Notes: a model not told the origin generated them from the sequence alone. Positions 19,146 through 27,838 are shown, numbered from the stretch's first letter. The stretch: 64,000 nt of DNA from an uncultured Clostridia bacterium (GCA_934177725.1 CAKPPO010000007.1:9637-73636); one strand, 5' to 3'. Translations and numbers: made by a program.

Positions 19146-20124
19146 TAATTATCCATTCTTATTAAGACCAAATGGAAAAGACTATTTATGGGGTGGAAAT
19201 AGATTAAATGAAGAATTTAATAAGAATATAAACTTAATACCTCTTGCTGAAACTTGGGAATGTTCTACACATCCAGATGGACCAAGTTATGTTGCTAGTG
19301 GAAAGCATAAAGGAAAATCACTAACTGAAGTTTTAAAAGCACATCCAGAATATTTGGGAACACACCCAAAAACAGAAGGAAAGTTACCAATACTAATAAA
19401 ACTTATAGATGCAAAGAAGAATTTATCAGTTCAAGTTCATCCAAATGATGAATATGCAATGAAATATGAAAATGGGCAATTAGGTAAAACGGAAATGTGG
19501 TATGTTTTAGATGCTTCAAAAAATTCTGAACTAATTTATGGATTCAATTGCAATATGAATAAAGAAATAGTAAAGAATTCAATAGAAAATGGAACAATAG
19601 AAAAATACTTGCATAAAGTACCAATACATAAAGATGATATATTTTATATTGAATCTGGTACAATTCACGCAATTGGAGCAGGGGCTTTAATAGCAGAAAT
19701 ACAAGAGAATTCTAATTTGACATATCGTTTATATGACTATAACAGAGTAGATAAAGAGGGAAAATTAAGAGAGTTGCATGTAGACAAAGCGTTAAATGTA
19801 ATGAATTATAAAGCATCACATAATATAAAACAACCTACTAGAGTATATAAATATAAAAAAGGATATTTTTCTGAATTACTTTGCAGATGTAAATATTTTG
19901 AAGTGCATAGAGAAAAAATCAATACAGAAAATTGTAAGGAAATGATTTGTTATAAAACACAAAAAAATTCGTTCCATGTTTTATTATGCATAGATGGATG
20001 TGGTACCTTAATAAATGAAAAAGAGATAATACCATTTTTTAAGGGGGATTGTATTTTTGTTCCTGCAGATTCCGTAGAATTTAAAATCCATGGAATAGCA
20101 AATTTTCTAAATATTAATAGCTAA
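19114..20124 (+). CDS. manA: class I mannose-6-phosphate isomerase
   Basis: A 336-residue zinc enzyme converting fructose-6-phosphate to mannose-6-phosphate. It has PLAETWECSTHPDGPS, the zinc-binding SVQVHPNDEYA and GKTEMWYVLDA, and FYIESGTIHAIGAGALIAEIQ. Its ATG lies inside the end of manC, with AAGGAG 10 bases upstream, giving a 32-base overlap and probable coupling. Short class I enzymes of about 310-340 residues are usual in Bacillota. Phosphomannomutase, the step between this product and the ManC substrate, is not in the window. Confidence 0.92.
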   Translation: MTSTNLNWKNNNYPFLLRPNGKDYLWGGNRLNEEFNKNINLIPLAETWECSTHPDGPSYVASGKHKGKSLTEVLKAHPEYLGTHPKTEGKLPILIKLIDAKKNLSVQVHPNDEYAMKYENGQLGKTEMWYVLDASKNSELIYGFNCNMNKEIVKNSIENGTIEKYLHKVPIHKDDIFYIESGTIHAIGAGALIAEIQENSNLTYRLYDYNRVDKEGKLRELHVDKALNVMNYKASHNIKQPTRVYKYKKGYFSELLCRCKYFEVHREKINTENCKEMICYKTQKNSFHVLLCIDGCGTLINEKEIIPFFKGDCIFVPADSVEFKIHGIANFLNINS

Positions 20125-20162
20125 TAATACACATTATATAGAATTTATATACAAAATATTTT

Positions 20163-20200
20163 AATAAGAGCATAGATTAAAAATATGCTTTTATTTTTTT
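20163..20200 (+). terminator. intrinsic terminator of the polysaccharide operon
   Basis: Arms AATAAGAGCATA (20163-20174) and TATGCTTTTATT (20184-20195) pair with one G-U, followed by seven T residues. Confidence 0.75.
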
Positions 20201-20238
20201 AAATATTTTTACTTTTTATAAAAAATATTTAAAAAATA

Positions 20239-20267
20239 TTGCACATAATATACAAATTAGATATAAT
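20239..20267 (+). promoter_or_regulatory. promoter of the chain-length regulator operon
   Basis: TTGCAC, 17 bases, TATAAT, 39 bases before the Wzz-like start codon. Confidence 0.68.
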
Positions 20268-20306
20268 AAATATATATATGAATTCAAAAGAAAAAAGGGG
20301 AAAAAG

Positions 20307-21023
20307 ATGGAAGAACTAAATATAAAAGAGTTATTTAATATATTTTGGACAAGGAAAGTAAGAATATTACTAATTGTCCTTATTTTTGTTGTTTTAGGCG
20401 CTTTATATTCATATTATTATGTAATACCCAAATATAAGGCATATACAACACTAGTATTGGCGACTTCAAGTGAAGGACAAGACAATACAGAAACAATAAC
20501 AACTACAGATATATCACTTAATAACAATTTGGTTGCGACATATAGTGAACTTATAAAAAGTAAAACAGTATTAAGACAAGTAATTAGTAATTTAGATATA
20601 GATGCATCAGAAGAGAAAATAAAAAATAATGTGTCTGTAACAGCAGTAAAGAACACACAATTGATACAAATAAATGTTACAGATGAAAATCCATACCAAG
20701 CTAAAATAATAGCAAACGAAGTGGCAAAGGTATTTGCAAGTAAAGTATCAGAAATATACAATATAAATAATGTCTACGTATTAGACAAGGCGGAAGAAAC
20801 ATTAACCCCATATAATATAAATCATGTAAAAGATATAAGTATGTTTACATTTGTTGGTTTTATTGTAGCATGTATATATGCTTTAATCGCAAATATGTTA
20901 GACACAACAGTAAAAAACAAAGAAGATATAGAAAAGAAAATAGGTTTAAGTGTGTTAGTAAGTATACCTATAAACAATTTTGAAGACTTACCAAAACCTA
21001 TAAAAAAAGGAGGGAGAAAATAA
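20307..21023 (+). CDS. Wzz/CapA-type polysaccharide co-polymerase
   Basis: A 238-residue membrane protein with two helices (about residues 18-38 and 175-195) flanking an extracellular region. It begins ELNIKELFNIFWTRKVRIL and has the proline-containing ATTSDT-type second helix context (DISMFTFVGFIVACIYALI). This CapA/YveK family activates the partner tyrosine kinase and sets chain length. The C-terminal tail after the second helix is the usual kinase-docking segment. It overlaps the kinase gene by one base (TAATG). Confidence 0.88.
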   Translation: MEELNIKELFNIFWTRKVRILLIVLIFVVLGALYSYYYVIPKYKAYTTLVLATSSEGQDNTETITTTDISLNNNLVATYSELIKSKTVLRQVISNLDIDASEEKIKNNVSVTAVKNTQLIQINVTDENPYQAKIIANEVAKVFASKVSEIYNINNVYVLDKAEETLTPYNINHVKDISMFTFVGFIVACIYALIANMLDTTVKNKEDIEKKIGLSVLVSIPINNFEDLPKPIKKGGRK

Positions 21024-21961
21024 TGAAGAGAGAAATTATTACATTTAGAGAACCTAAATCTCCTATATCAGAAATTTTTAGAACTTTAAGGACTAATGTA
21101 CAATTTGCTAATACAAAAAGGGGATTACATTCACTTCTTATTACTTCTACAACTCCTGGGGAAGGAAAAAGTTGGGTATCTGCAAATTTGGCGGTAGCTT
21201 TTGCACAAGCTGGTAAAAAAGTTATTCTAGTAGATTGTGATATGAGAAAAGGAAGACAATTTTCAATTTTTGGAGTTTCTCCTACACCAGGACTTTCAAA
21301 TTTCTTATCTGGAATAAATTCAAATGGAGAAGAAAGTAGTACTAATATATTAACATATCTAAAAGAAACAGAAGTAGATAATTTATATCTAATTACAGCT
21401 GGAAGCATTCCACCGAATCCATCTGAATTATTAGTTTCAGAGCAAATGATGCAAGCAGTAGAAGAATTAAAAACAATATGTGATTTAGTTATATTTGATG
21501 GTACACCATGCTCATTAGTAACAGATGCAGTCATAATTTCTAGATATGTAGATACAACTCTAATTGTTTCAGCATATAAAACTACAAAGATGGATGACTT
21601 AGAAAAAATAAAGAAAGATATAGAGAATGTTGGAGGAAAAATAGCAGGTGTTGTTATAAATAAAATTCCAGTGTCTCAGAAACAATACTATTCTACATAT
21701 TATTATGGAGAAACTAGTTTAGATAAAAGAAATAAAAAAAGAGAAAAAGAAGAGGAAGAGCGTCTGTCTGAAATAAAAAGGCAGGAATTGAAGGAAAAGT
21801 CTAAAAAAGTGATTAATCAGAATAGAAAAACTAATGAGGTAAATGATAAAAAATTAGGATATTCAATAGATAAATTAGAAGAAGAACAAGAGGATATACT
21901 AAAACAAATGTCAAAATATGTTGATGAAGAAAAAGCAAAATTGAAAAGAGGAGAAGACTAA
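21023..21961 (+). CDS. CpsD/CapB-family bacterial tyrosine kinase
   Basis: A 312-residue cytoplasmic BY-kinase. Walker A is TPGEGKSWVSANLA (residues about 44-57), Walker A' is VILVDCDMRKG (67-77) and Walker B is DLVIFDGTP (154-162). A Tyr cluster, YYSTYYYGE at 222-230, is the probable autophosphorylation site; in most relatives it ends the protein, but here a further 80-odd residues of highly charged, probably coiled-coil sequence follow. It should work with the Wzz-like protein upstream and be dephosphorylated by the product of the next gene, which overlaps by one base. Confidence 0.9.
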   Translation: MKREIITFREPKSPISEIFRTLRTNVQFANTKRGLHSLLITSTTPGEGKSWVSANLAVAFAQAGKKVILVDCDMRKGRQFSIFGVSPTPGLSNFLSGINSNGEESSTNILTYLKETEVDNLYLITAGSIPPNPSELLVSEQMMQAVEELKTICDLVIFDGTPCSLVTDAVIISRYVDTTLIVSAYKTTKMDDLEKIKKDIENVGGKIAGVVINKIPVSQKQYYSTYYYGETSLDKRNKKREKEEEERLSEIKRQELKEKSKKVINQNRKTNEVNDKKLGYSIDKLEEEQEDILKQMSKYVDEEKAKLKRGED

Positions 21962-22731
21962 TGATAGACTTTCATTCTCATATTATATATGGTGTAGATG
22001 ACGGAGCAAATACAATAGAAAATTCAATAGAAATATTGAAAAGTGCAAAGATTGCAGGTTTTAATAGTATTATATTAACACCTCATTACATGGAGAACTA
22101 TTATGAATATCATACTAACGAAATAGAAAATAGAGTTTATGAACTTAAGAATATATGTAAAAAAGAAAATATAGATATAAATTTGTATCAAGCAAATGAA
22201 GTATATATTACCAATAATATGATAAAATTAATAGAAGAAGGAAAAATAAGTACTATAAATCAAACAAGATATGTTTTATTTGAACTACCAATGAATGAAG
22301 AACCACAAAATTTATTAGAAGTAATATATTTACTAAAAGAAAAGAATATTACTCCTATAATAGCACATCCAGAAAGATATAGATATATTCAAAAAAATCC
22401 AAACAGATTAATAGAACTTATAGATATGGGGGTTCTATTTCAAGCGAATTATGGAAGTATAATCGGACGATATGGAAGAGAATGCAAAACAACGGTAAAA
22501 CTTTTAATAAAAAATAATTTTATTCATTTTTTGGGTACAGACGTGCATAAAACTACCAATATATATTCTAAAATATCAGAAATAAGAAAAGAATTAAAAA
22601 AATTGATAACAGAGAGACAAATAGAAGAATTAGTACAAGAAAATGCTGAAAAAATTTTGAATAATGAATCAATAGAAATAAAAGATCCAAATATGATTAA
22701 AAAAAACATATTAGAAAAAATTTTTTCTTAA
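21961..22731 (+). CDS. CpsB/CapC-family PHP-type tyrosine phosphatase
   Basis: A 256-residue metal-dependent phosphatase of the PHP fold. Metal ligands are visible in MIDFHSHIIYGVDDGA, ILTPHY, PIIAHPERYRYI and FLGTDVH. CpsB-type enzymes remove phosphate from the Tyr cluster of CpsD-type kinases and so tune polymer output. It completes the classic Wzz-kinase-phosphatase trio, here with one-base overlaps between all three genes. Confidence 0.92.
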   Translation: MIDFHSHIIYGVDDGANTIENSIEILKSAKIAGFNSIILTPHYMENYYEYHTNEIENRVYELKNICKKENIDINLYQANEVYITNNMIKLIEEGKISTINQTRYVLFELPMNEEPQNLLEVIYLLKEKNITPIIAHPERYRYIQKNPNRLIELIDMGVLFQANYGSIIGRYGRECKTTVKLLIKNNFIHFLGTDVHKTTNIYSKISEIRKELKKLITERQIEELVQENAEKILNNESIEIKDPNMIKKNILEKIFS

Positions 22732-22819
22732 TTATATAGAAAATATATTGCAAATATTTAAAATTAAATATAAAATAAAAACATACATATGAAAAAATAA
22801 AATAAGGAGGAAACAAAAG

Positions 22820-23158
22820 ATGCCAATTTTTAATTTATCAAATCCAGTTAATATATTAATAACATTAGTACTTTTTGTATTGGTATTATTATTATCAAAG
22901 GAAGTGAAGAAAAGTAGTATAACATGTATAATGTTATTGTTTTTCTTAGGCTTAATAATAGGCCATAGTATAGAATATGTTACAGCACAAGACCCTACAG
23001 GTGAAATAATTAAAACAATTGCAAATTGTATTGCAGTAGATTTTATATTTGTTTTTCTATCATTTATTGGATATCTTTGGACAAATGATATTGAAGCAAA
23101 GGCAAAAAAATTGAAAAGTATAGACAATAGCCTAGATTGGTTTTGGAAAAAAGTTTAA
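22820..23158 (+). CDS. small membrane protein of unknown function
   Basis: I do not recognise it. The 112-residue protein has three hydrophobic segments (about residues 10-25, 34-50 and 67-88), then a charged C-terminal tail rich in Lys that ends in WFWKKV. AAGGAGG precedes the ATG by a good distance. It follows the CpsB-like gene by 88 bases and ends at a strong terminator, so it is probably the last gene of the chain-length operon. Confidence 0.7.
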   Translation: MPIFNLSNPVNILITLVLFVLVLLLSKEVKKSSITCIMLLFFLGLIIGHSIEYVTAQDPTGEIIKTIANCIAVDFIFVFLSFIGYLWTNDIEAKAKKLKSIDNSLDWFWKKV

Positions 23159-23187
23159 AAAAGTAATATTTTAATAGACAAAATTAT

Positions 23188-23232
23188 AAAAAAGTGTTAA
23201 AATACTATATATTAATATTTTAACACTTTTTT
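23188..23232 (+). terminator. strong intrinsic terminator
   Basis: Arms at 23188-23204 and 23216-23232 are perfectly complementary over 17 bases (core AAGTGTTAAAATA), ending in six T residues. Confidence 0.85.
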
Positions 23233-23296
23233 GTGTAATATAACACTAAAAGGTTGTAATAAAAAATAATATATAAAGTCATAGGGAGTTAAGATA

Positions 23297-24493
23297 ATGG
23301 AAGAATTGGATATAAAACAAATAGCAAAGTTTATATACCAAAGAAAAAATATTTTAATTTATATCTTATTAATTTCTTTAATAATAGGAATATTATATAC
23401 GTTTGTAATAAAAAGACCAGTATATGAATCTAAAACACAAATTTTAATAGATAAAGTAGACACCTCTATTGAAAAGTATATAACAAGTAAAGATGTGCTA
23501 AAATATAATAATATAAAAGTAACCTTTGATAAGACAAACAAAATAATTACTGCTGTAGCAAGTAACCAAAAAAAGGATACATCTTTTAATGAAATAAATA
23601 GTTATATAGATACACTAGAGGATGGATTACAAAATACATATGGAATAAAAATATTTAAGATGTTAGAAACACCACAAGTTCCAACATCTCCTAGTAATGC
23701 AACATATTTAAAAGATATTATGATTTGTGTTTTTGTAGGATTAGTAGGATATGCAATATACATTGTAATTTTTATAAATTTTAAAGGAATAATTAACTCT
23801 AAAGAAATAGAAGAGATTACAAAACTAAATGTGTTAGGAAAAGTTAATTCAGAAAAGAAGACAAATAGAAAAGAACAAATAAAATATATAACAAGTAATA
23901 CTAATATAAATGAGCAATTAAAAAGAATAGAAGTAAATGTGGAATTAAATAAAAAGTTAGAAAAACCAAAAACTATATTATTTACTGGAACAGAAAAACA
24001 AGTAGGAACAACATATATTGTAAATAATTTAGCAAATCAATATGCTAAAATTTATAATAAAATTTTAATTATAGATGCAAATATATTTACAAAAACATTG
24101 TCTAAGGAATATATGCTACTAGATAAAAATGGATTGACTAATATAATGGAAATGAAAATGTTAGATAGTGTAGAAAGAATTATACAAAAAACTACTAATG
24201 AAAATGTTTATATTTTACCAGTTGGAAATATAGAAATTGAAGAAGAAAAATTTTTACAAGAGGATATAAGAAATTTATTAAAAATATTAGAAAATAATTA
24301 TGATATTATTCTAATAGATGCACCATCAATCAACGAAAAAATTATTTCGATGGTCCTTACAAATATTACAGATGCAACGATTATTGTAACACAAGAACAA
24401 AATGCTAAAATAGAAGATATAGAAAAAGCTAAAATAACAATAGAAAAAGTTGGTGGAAAAATTTCAGGCGTTATACTAAACAAAGTAATGTAA
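23297..24493 (+). CDS. Wzz-kinase fusion with degenerate P-loop
   Basis: A 398-residue fusion of a Wzz-like half (helices at about residues 18-37 and 140-161) and a BY-kinase-like half (about 205-398). Compared with the kinase at 21.0 kb, the P-loop is altered: the motif around residues 231-239 reads GTEKQVGTT, with Thr where the essential Lys should be, and Walker A' reads IDANIF instead of VDCDMR. Walker B (DIILIDAPS) is kept. There is no Tyr cluster at the C-terminus. It is probably an inactive regulatory partner of the active kinase. Confidence 0.82.
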   Translation: MEELDIKQIAKFIYQRKNILIYILLISLIIGILYTFVIKRPVYESKTQILIDKVDTSIEKYITSKDVLKYNNIKVTFDKTNKIITAVASNQKKDTSFNEINSYIDTLEDGLQNTYGIKIFKMLETPQVPTSPSNATYLKDIMICVFVGLVGYAIYIVIFINFKGIINSKEIEEITKLNVLGKVNSEKKTNRKEQIKYITSNTNINEQLKRIEVNVELNKKLEKPKTILFTGTEKQVGTTYIVNNLANQYAKIYNKILIIDANIFTKTLSKEYMLLDKNGLTNIMEMKMLDSVERIIQKTTNENVYILPVGNIEIEEEKFLQEDIRNLLKILENNYDIILIDAPSINEKIISMVLTNITDATIIVTQEQNAKIEDIEKAKITIEKVGGKISGVILNKVM

Positions 24494-24523
24494 AATTTGA
24501 CTGAAATAAAAGTAACACAAAAT

Positions 24524-24568
24524 AAACTCTTTCTCATATTATATATAAAAATATGAGAGGAGTTTTTT
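24524..24568 (+). promoter_or_regulatory. terminator-like hairpin containing the next gene's ribosome site
   Basis: Arms AAACTCTTTCTCATATT (24524-24540) and AATATGAGAGGAGTTT (24550-24565) pair with one bulge, followed by a T run. The 3' arm contains GAGAGGAG, the only ribosome site for the peroxiredoxin ATG 9 bases later. It looks both like the terminator of the fusion gene and like a translation-blocking hairpin. Confidence 0.6.
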
Positions 24569-24571
24569 ATT

Positions 24572-25291
24572 ATGGACTATGAAATAATGATGAATGGAAA
24601 TGTAAAAATAGGAATGCAAGCGCCAGACTTTGAAGCGGATACAACTATGGGGAGAATAAATTTAAATCAATATAGAGGAAAATGGGTAGTATTATTTTCT
24701 CATCCAGGAGACTTTACCCCCGTATGTACTACAGAAATGATAGCTTTTTCTAAAGCAAATACATATTTTGAAAGATTAAATACTTGCTTAATAGGATTAA
24801 GTATAGATAGTAATCCATCACATTTAGCATGGGCATATGACATTTATTGTAAAACAGGTATAATAATACCATTTCCGATAATAGCAGACAGAAATGGAGC
24901 AATAGCAAGAAAATATGGTATGATTTCAAATGACGTGAGTACGACGGAGACAGTTAGAAATGTATTTATTATAGATGAACAAGGAATAGTTAGATTAATA
25001 TTAGTTTATCCATTAAATATAGGAAGATGTATTCCAGAAATATTAAGATGTATAGAGGCACTTCAAACTTCAAAATCAAGTAATGGCTCAACGCCAGCAA
25101 ATTGGGTACCATGTGAACCTATAATTATACCGGCACCGAAAACATTTAAAGAATTAGAACAAAGAAACAGAGAAATAGCGAAAAATAGAAATGGAATGAA
25201 TTGGTATTTGAGCTTTAAAAATCCTGAAAAATGTATAAATGCAGAAACAAATGAATGCAAAAGATTAGAGGAAAAAGATAAAAAACAATAA
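24572..25291 (+). CDS. Prx6-type peroxiredoxin
   Basis: A 239-residue thiol peroxidase reducing H2O2 and organic peroxides. The catalytic site is HPGDFTPVCTTE with the peroxidatic Cys at residue 52; the Arg of the site is in the TVRNVFIIDEQG region. The length and the C-terminal domain (CEPIIIPAPKTFKELEQRN) match the Prx6 group of anaerobes and archaea. Extra Cys residues in the C-terminal third could act as resolving thiols. The ribosome site lies inside a terminator-like hairpin. The downstream PP-loop cassette has its own promoter region. Confidence 0.92.
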   Translation: MDYEIMMNGNVKIGMQAPDFEADTTMGRINLNQYRGKWVVLFSHPGDFTPVCTTEMIAFSKANTYFERLNTCLIGLSIDSNPSHLAWAYDIYCKTGIIIPFPIIADRNGAIARKYGMISNDVSTTETVRNVFIIDEQGIVRLILVYPLNIGRCIPEILRCIEALQTSKSSNGSTPANWVPCEPIIIPAPKTFKELEQRNREIAKNRNGMNWYLSFKNPEKCINAETNECKRLEEKDKKQ

Positions 25292-25305
25292 ATTAATTTT
25301 AGTAT

Positions 25306-25352
25306 AAAAACAAGAGTATTTACATTAATGCATTGTAAAACTCTTGTTTTTT
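25306..25352 (+). terminator. intrinsic terminator of the peroxiredoxin gene
   Basis: ACAAGAGTATTTACA pairs with TTGTAAAACTCTTGT around an 8-base loop with one bulge; six T residues follow. Confidence 0.8.
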
Positions 25353-25420
25353 ATATAAGTAAAATAAAGATGATATTTTTATAAAAATGTTATTTTTTGT
25401 AAAAAGTACCATAGAAACAC

Positions 25421-25464
25421 TTTACAAAATCTGTTAAAAGAAATAAAATAATTGTATGTATAAT
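25421..25464 (+). promoter_or_regulatory. putative promoter of the IbrA-like cassette
   Basis: TTTACA (25421) lies 17 bases from TAAAAT (25444). A perfect TATAAT at 25459 has no clear -35. Which one is used cannot be decided by eye. Confidence 0.4.
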
Positions 25465-25501
25465 GACAAGTTTGTTTACAATATAAATGGAGAAATATGA
25501 G

Positions 25502-26791
25502 ATGGCAAAAAAATATTTAGAAAAAGATGTACTAGAAGCAACAATAGAAAGATTAGAAATTATATTTACTGAATTTGATAATATATATTTTAGCGTAAGT
25601 GGTGGTAAAGATAGTTCAGTAATGGTTCAGCTTGCAAATAATGTTGCTAAAAAATATAATAAAAAATTTGATGTACTTTTTATAGATTTAGAAGCGCAAT
25701 ATAGACATACAATAGAGCATATAGAGGAACTGAAGGAATTATCACAAATTAGAGATTTCTACCATATAGCACTTCCAATGGCTCTTAGAAATGCTGTTTC
25801 TGTATTACAGCCTAAATGGATATGCTGGGAAGAAGAAAGTAAAAATTTGTGGGTTAGAGAAATGCCAAAAGATGCAATAAATATTCAAAATTGCCCATTC
25901 GATTGGTTTAAAAAAGGTGAAGAATTTGAAGAATTTATTATTCAATTTGCAAATTGGTATCAAAAAAAGTATGGCACGAAAGTTGCTTGTGGAATAGGAA
26001 TTAGAACAGATGAAAGCTTAAATCGTTTCAGAACTATAGCTTTTCAAGAAAGAAAGATAACATATAAAGGACACAATTGGACGACAAAATTAAAGATTAA
26101 CGAAAAACATATTGATGTATATAATTTTTACCCAATTTATGATTGGAAAGTCGATGATATTTGGGGTGCAGTAAGTAAATTAGACTTAAAATTTAATTAT
26201 ATATATGAATTAATGTATAAAAATGGTTTAAGCATTTTTGAACAAAGACTTTGTCAACCATATGGAGACGATCAAAGAAATGGACTAAATCAATTTAAGG
26301 CCTTGGAATATGAAACATGGGGGAAGGTACTAAATCGCGTAAACGGTGTAAACTTTGGAAATATATATTGCAAGACTACAGCACTAGGAAACATAAAATC
26401 TTCTAAACCAGAATTTATGAGTTGGCAAGAATATACAGTATTTTTATTAGAAAGTATAGGAATATATAATAAAGATTTAATGATACATTATTATAGAAAA
26501 ATAAAAAAATTTATGATATGGTATAAAAATAAATATAACATAAATGTGGAAAATATTCCAGAAACTGCAGAAGCAAAACTAGAAAATCAAAAAAAAGTAA
26601 TCTCTTGGAGAAGAATAGCAAGAGCAATAGAAAAAAACGATTTTTACTTAAGAAGACTTTCTTTTGCACAAACTAAAACAGATGACGAAGAACTATTAAG
26701 ATTAATTCATAAATGGGATAATTTGTTAAATAAGACGACCAAAACAGATGATAAAACACTATTAAAAGTAATACAAAATGAGTATAAATAA
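25502..26791 (+). CDS. IbrA-like PAPS-reductase family (DUF3440) protein
   Basis: A 429-residue protein of the adenine-nucleotide alpha-hydrolase (PAPS reductase-like) fold. The PP-loop is SGGKDSS at residues 33-39, followed by FIDLEAQYRHT, then GIRTDESLNR (166-175) and the marker CQPYGDDQRNGL (from 251) of the IbrA/DUF3440 group. E. coli IbrA, paired with the ParB-like IbrB, affects transcription of eib genes; the chemistry is unknown. I start at 25502, where TGGAG is 9 bases upstream, rather than at an ATG 15 bases earlier. A GNAT-like gene and an IbrB-like gene follow. Confidence 0.88.
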   Translation: MAKKYLEKDVLEATIERLEIIFTEFDNIYFSVSGGKDSSVMVQLANNVAKKYNKKFDVLFIDLEAQYRHTIEHIEELKELSQIRDFYHIALPMALRNAVSVLQPKWICWEEESKNLWVREMPKDAINIQNCPFDWFKKGEEFEEFIIQFANWYQKKYGTKVACGIGIRTDESLNRFRTIAFQERKITYKGHNWTTKLKINEKHIDVYNFYPIYDWKVDDIWGAVSKLDLKFNYIYELMYKNGLSIFEQRLCQPYGDDQRNGLNQFKALEYETWGKVLNRVNGVNFGNIYCKTTALGNIKSSKPEFMSWQEYTVFLLESIGIYNKDLMIHYYRKIKKFMIWYKNKYNINVENIPETAEAKLENQKKVISWRRIARAIEKNDFYLRRLSFAQTKTDDEELLRLIHKWDNLLNKTTKTDDKTLLKVIQNEYK

Positions 26792-26813
26792 TATAGAAAA
26801 GGAAGTAATAAAA

Positions 26814-27173
26814 ATGGTAATAGAAATGAATAACAAAACAGATGGATTTTATAATTATATGGGAAAAATATTTGGCTCTAGAATAGTTCAAAGACAAATA
26901 AATGATAGAATATATGATGATAATGAAAAAAATTGGTATTTATACATAGAAGATGAAAGAGTAGTTGCATGTGTGTCTACATTAAATAATGTAATAAAAA
27001 ATGTATATACTATTAAAGAGACATATTTGGAGGAAATATTAAAAAAAATAAGAAAAGAAAACAAAATAAAAGAGAGTATTGTGCCAAATGTGTATGAAAA
27101 CATATATCAGAAAGTAGGTTTTAAAATTAACAAAGAAGATTCAATGAAGAATTTTATACTTATTTATGATTAA
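26814..27173 (+). CDS. small GNAT-like protein in the IbrA/IbrB cassette
   Basis: A 119-residue protein with a weak resemblance to GNAT acetyltransferases: a central VACVSTLNNVIKNVYT strand pair and a C-terminal VYENIYQKVGFKI, the usual last-helix motif. The acetyl-CoA loop (Gln/Arg-x-x-Gly-x-Gly/Ala) is not recognisable, so it may be degenerate or non-catalytic. The ATG at 26814 has AAAAGGAAG 9 bases upstream; an earlier ATG (26778) would overlap the previous gene but has no ribosome site. Its place between IbrA- and IbrB-like genes suggests a linked role. Confidence 0.6.
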   Translation: MVIEMNNKTDGFYNYMGKIFGSRIVQRQINDRIYDDNEKNWYLYIEDERVVACVSTLNNVIKNVYTIKETYLEEILKKIRKENKIKESIVPNVYENIYQKVGFKINKEDSMKNFILIYD

Positions 27174-27256
27174 AAATTATACACTAATATAAGAGTTTAT
27201 AGGTAAAACCAAACTAAAAACCTAAATATATTATAACAAGAAGGAAAAAAGCAAAA

Positions 27257-27784
27257 ATGAGTGAGATAACATTTCCAGTACTTAATGTAAAAATGGTAGA
27301 CATAGATAAAGTAATAGCGAACGATTATAACCCTAATAAGGTTGCACCACCAGAAATGGAATTATTAAAACATTCAATAGAAGAAGATGGATATACACAA
27401 CCAATTGTAACTTATTATGATAAAGAAAATGATAAATATATAGTTATAGACGGATTTCACCGTTATCGTTGTGCCAAAGAATATTTTAACTTAAAACAAA
27501 TTCCAATTGTTACAATAGATAAAGATTTGGAAAATCGTATGGCAAGTACAATAAGACATAATAGAGCTAGAGGAACTCATCAAATTATTGACATGTCACA
27601 TATTGTAATGCAATTAACAGATATGGGGTGGACAGAAAAGCAAATTTCAAAACATTTAGGAATGGAACTAGATGAAATTATAAGATTAAAACAAATAACA
27701 GGGTTAAAAGATATGTTTGCAAATCATGTTTTTAGCAAATCTTGGGAAGAATTTGATGAAAAAATTCGTAAAGAAAGAATATAA
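27257..27784 (+). CDS. IbrB-like ParB/Srx-fold protein
   Basis: A 175-residue protein with a ParB/sulfiredoxin N-terminal domain: VIANDYNPNKV, SIEEDGYTQPIV and the nucleotide-binding motif VIDGFHRYRCAKEY (DGFHR at 65-69). A helix-turn-helix-like stretch follows (MGWTEKQISKHLGMELDEI). This is the IbrB architecture, and the IbrA-like partner lies 0.5 kb upstream. There is no companion ParA and no parS evidence, so chromosome partition is unlikely. Regulation or DNA modification is possible but unproven. AAGGAAAAAA precedes the ATG. Confidence 0.85.
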   Translation: MSEITFPVLNVKMVDIDKVIANDYNPNKVAPPEMELLKHSIEEDGYTQPIVTYYDKENDKYIVIDGFHRYRCAKEYFNLKQIPIVTIDKDLENRMASTIRHNRARGTHQIIDMSHIVMQLTDMGWTEKQISKHLGMELDEIIRLKQITGLKDMFANHVFSKSWEEFDEKIRKERI

Positions 27785-27838
27785 TTTTTTTATTTTTGAA
27801 CATACTAATTATATATAAAAAAGAAAGGAAGAGTTAGT

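Noticed and set aside
27257..27784. A chromosome-partition ParB (Spo0J or Noc)
   Set aside because: It is too short, has the DGFHR motif of IbrB-like proteins and lacks a ParA partner.
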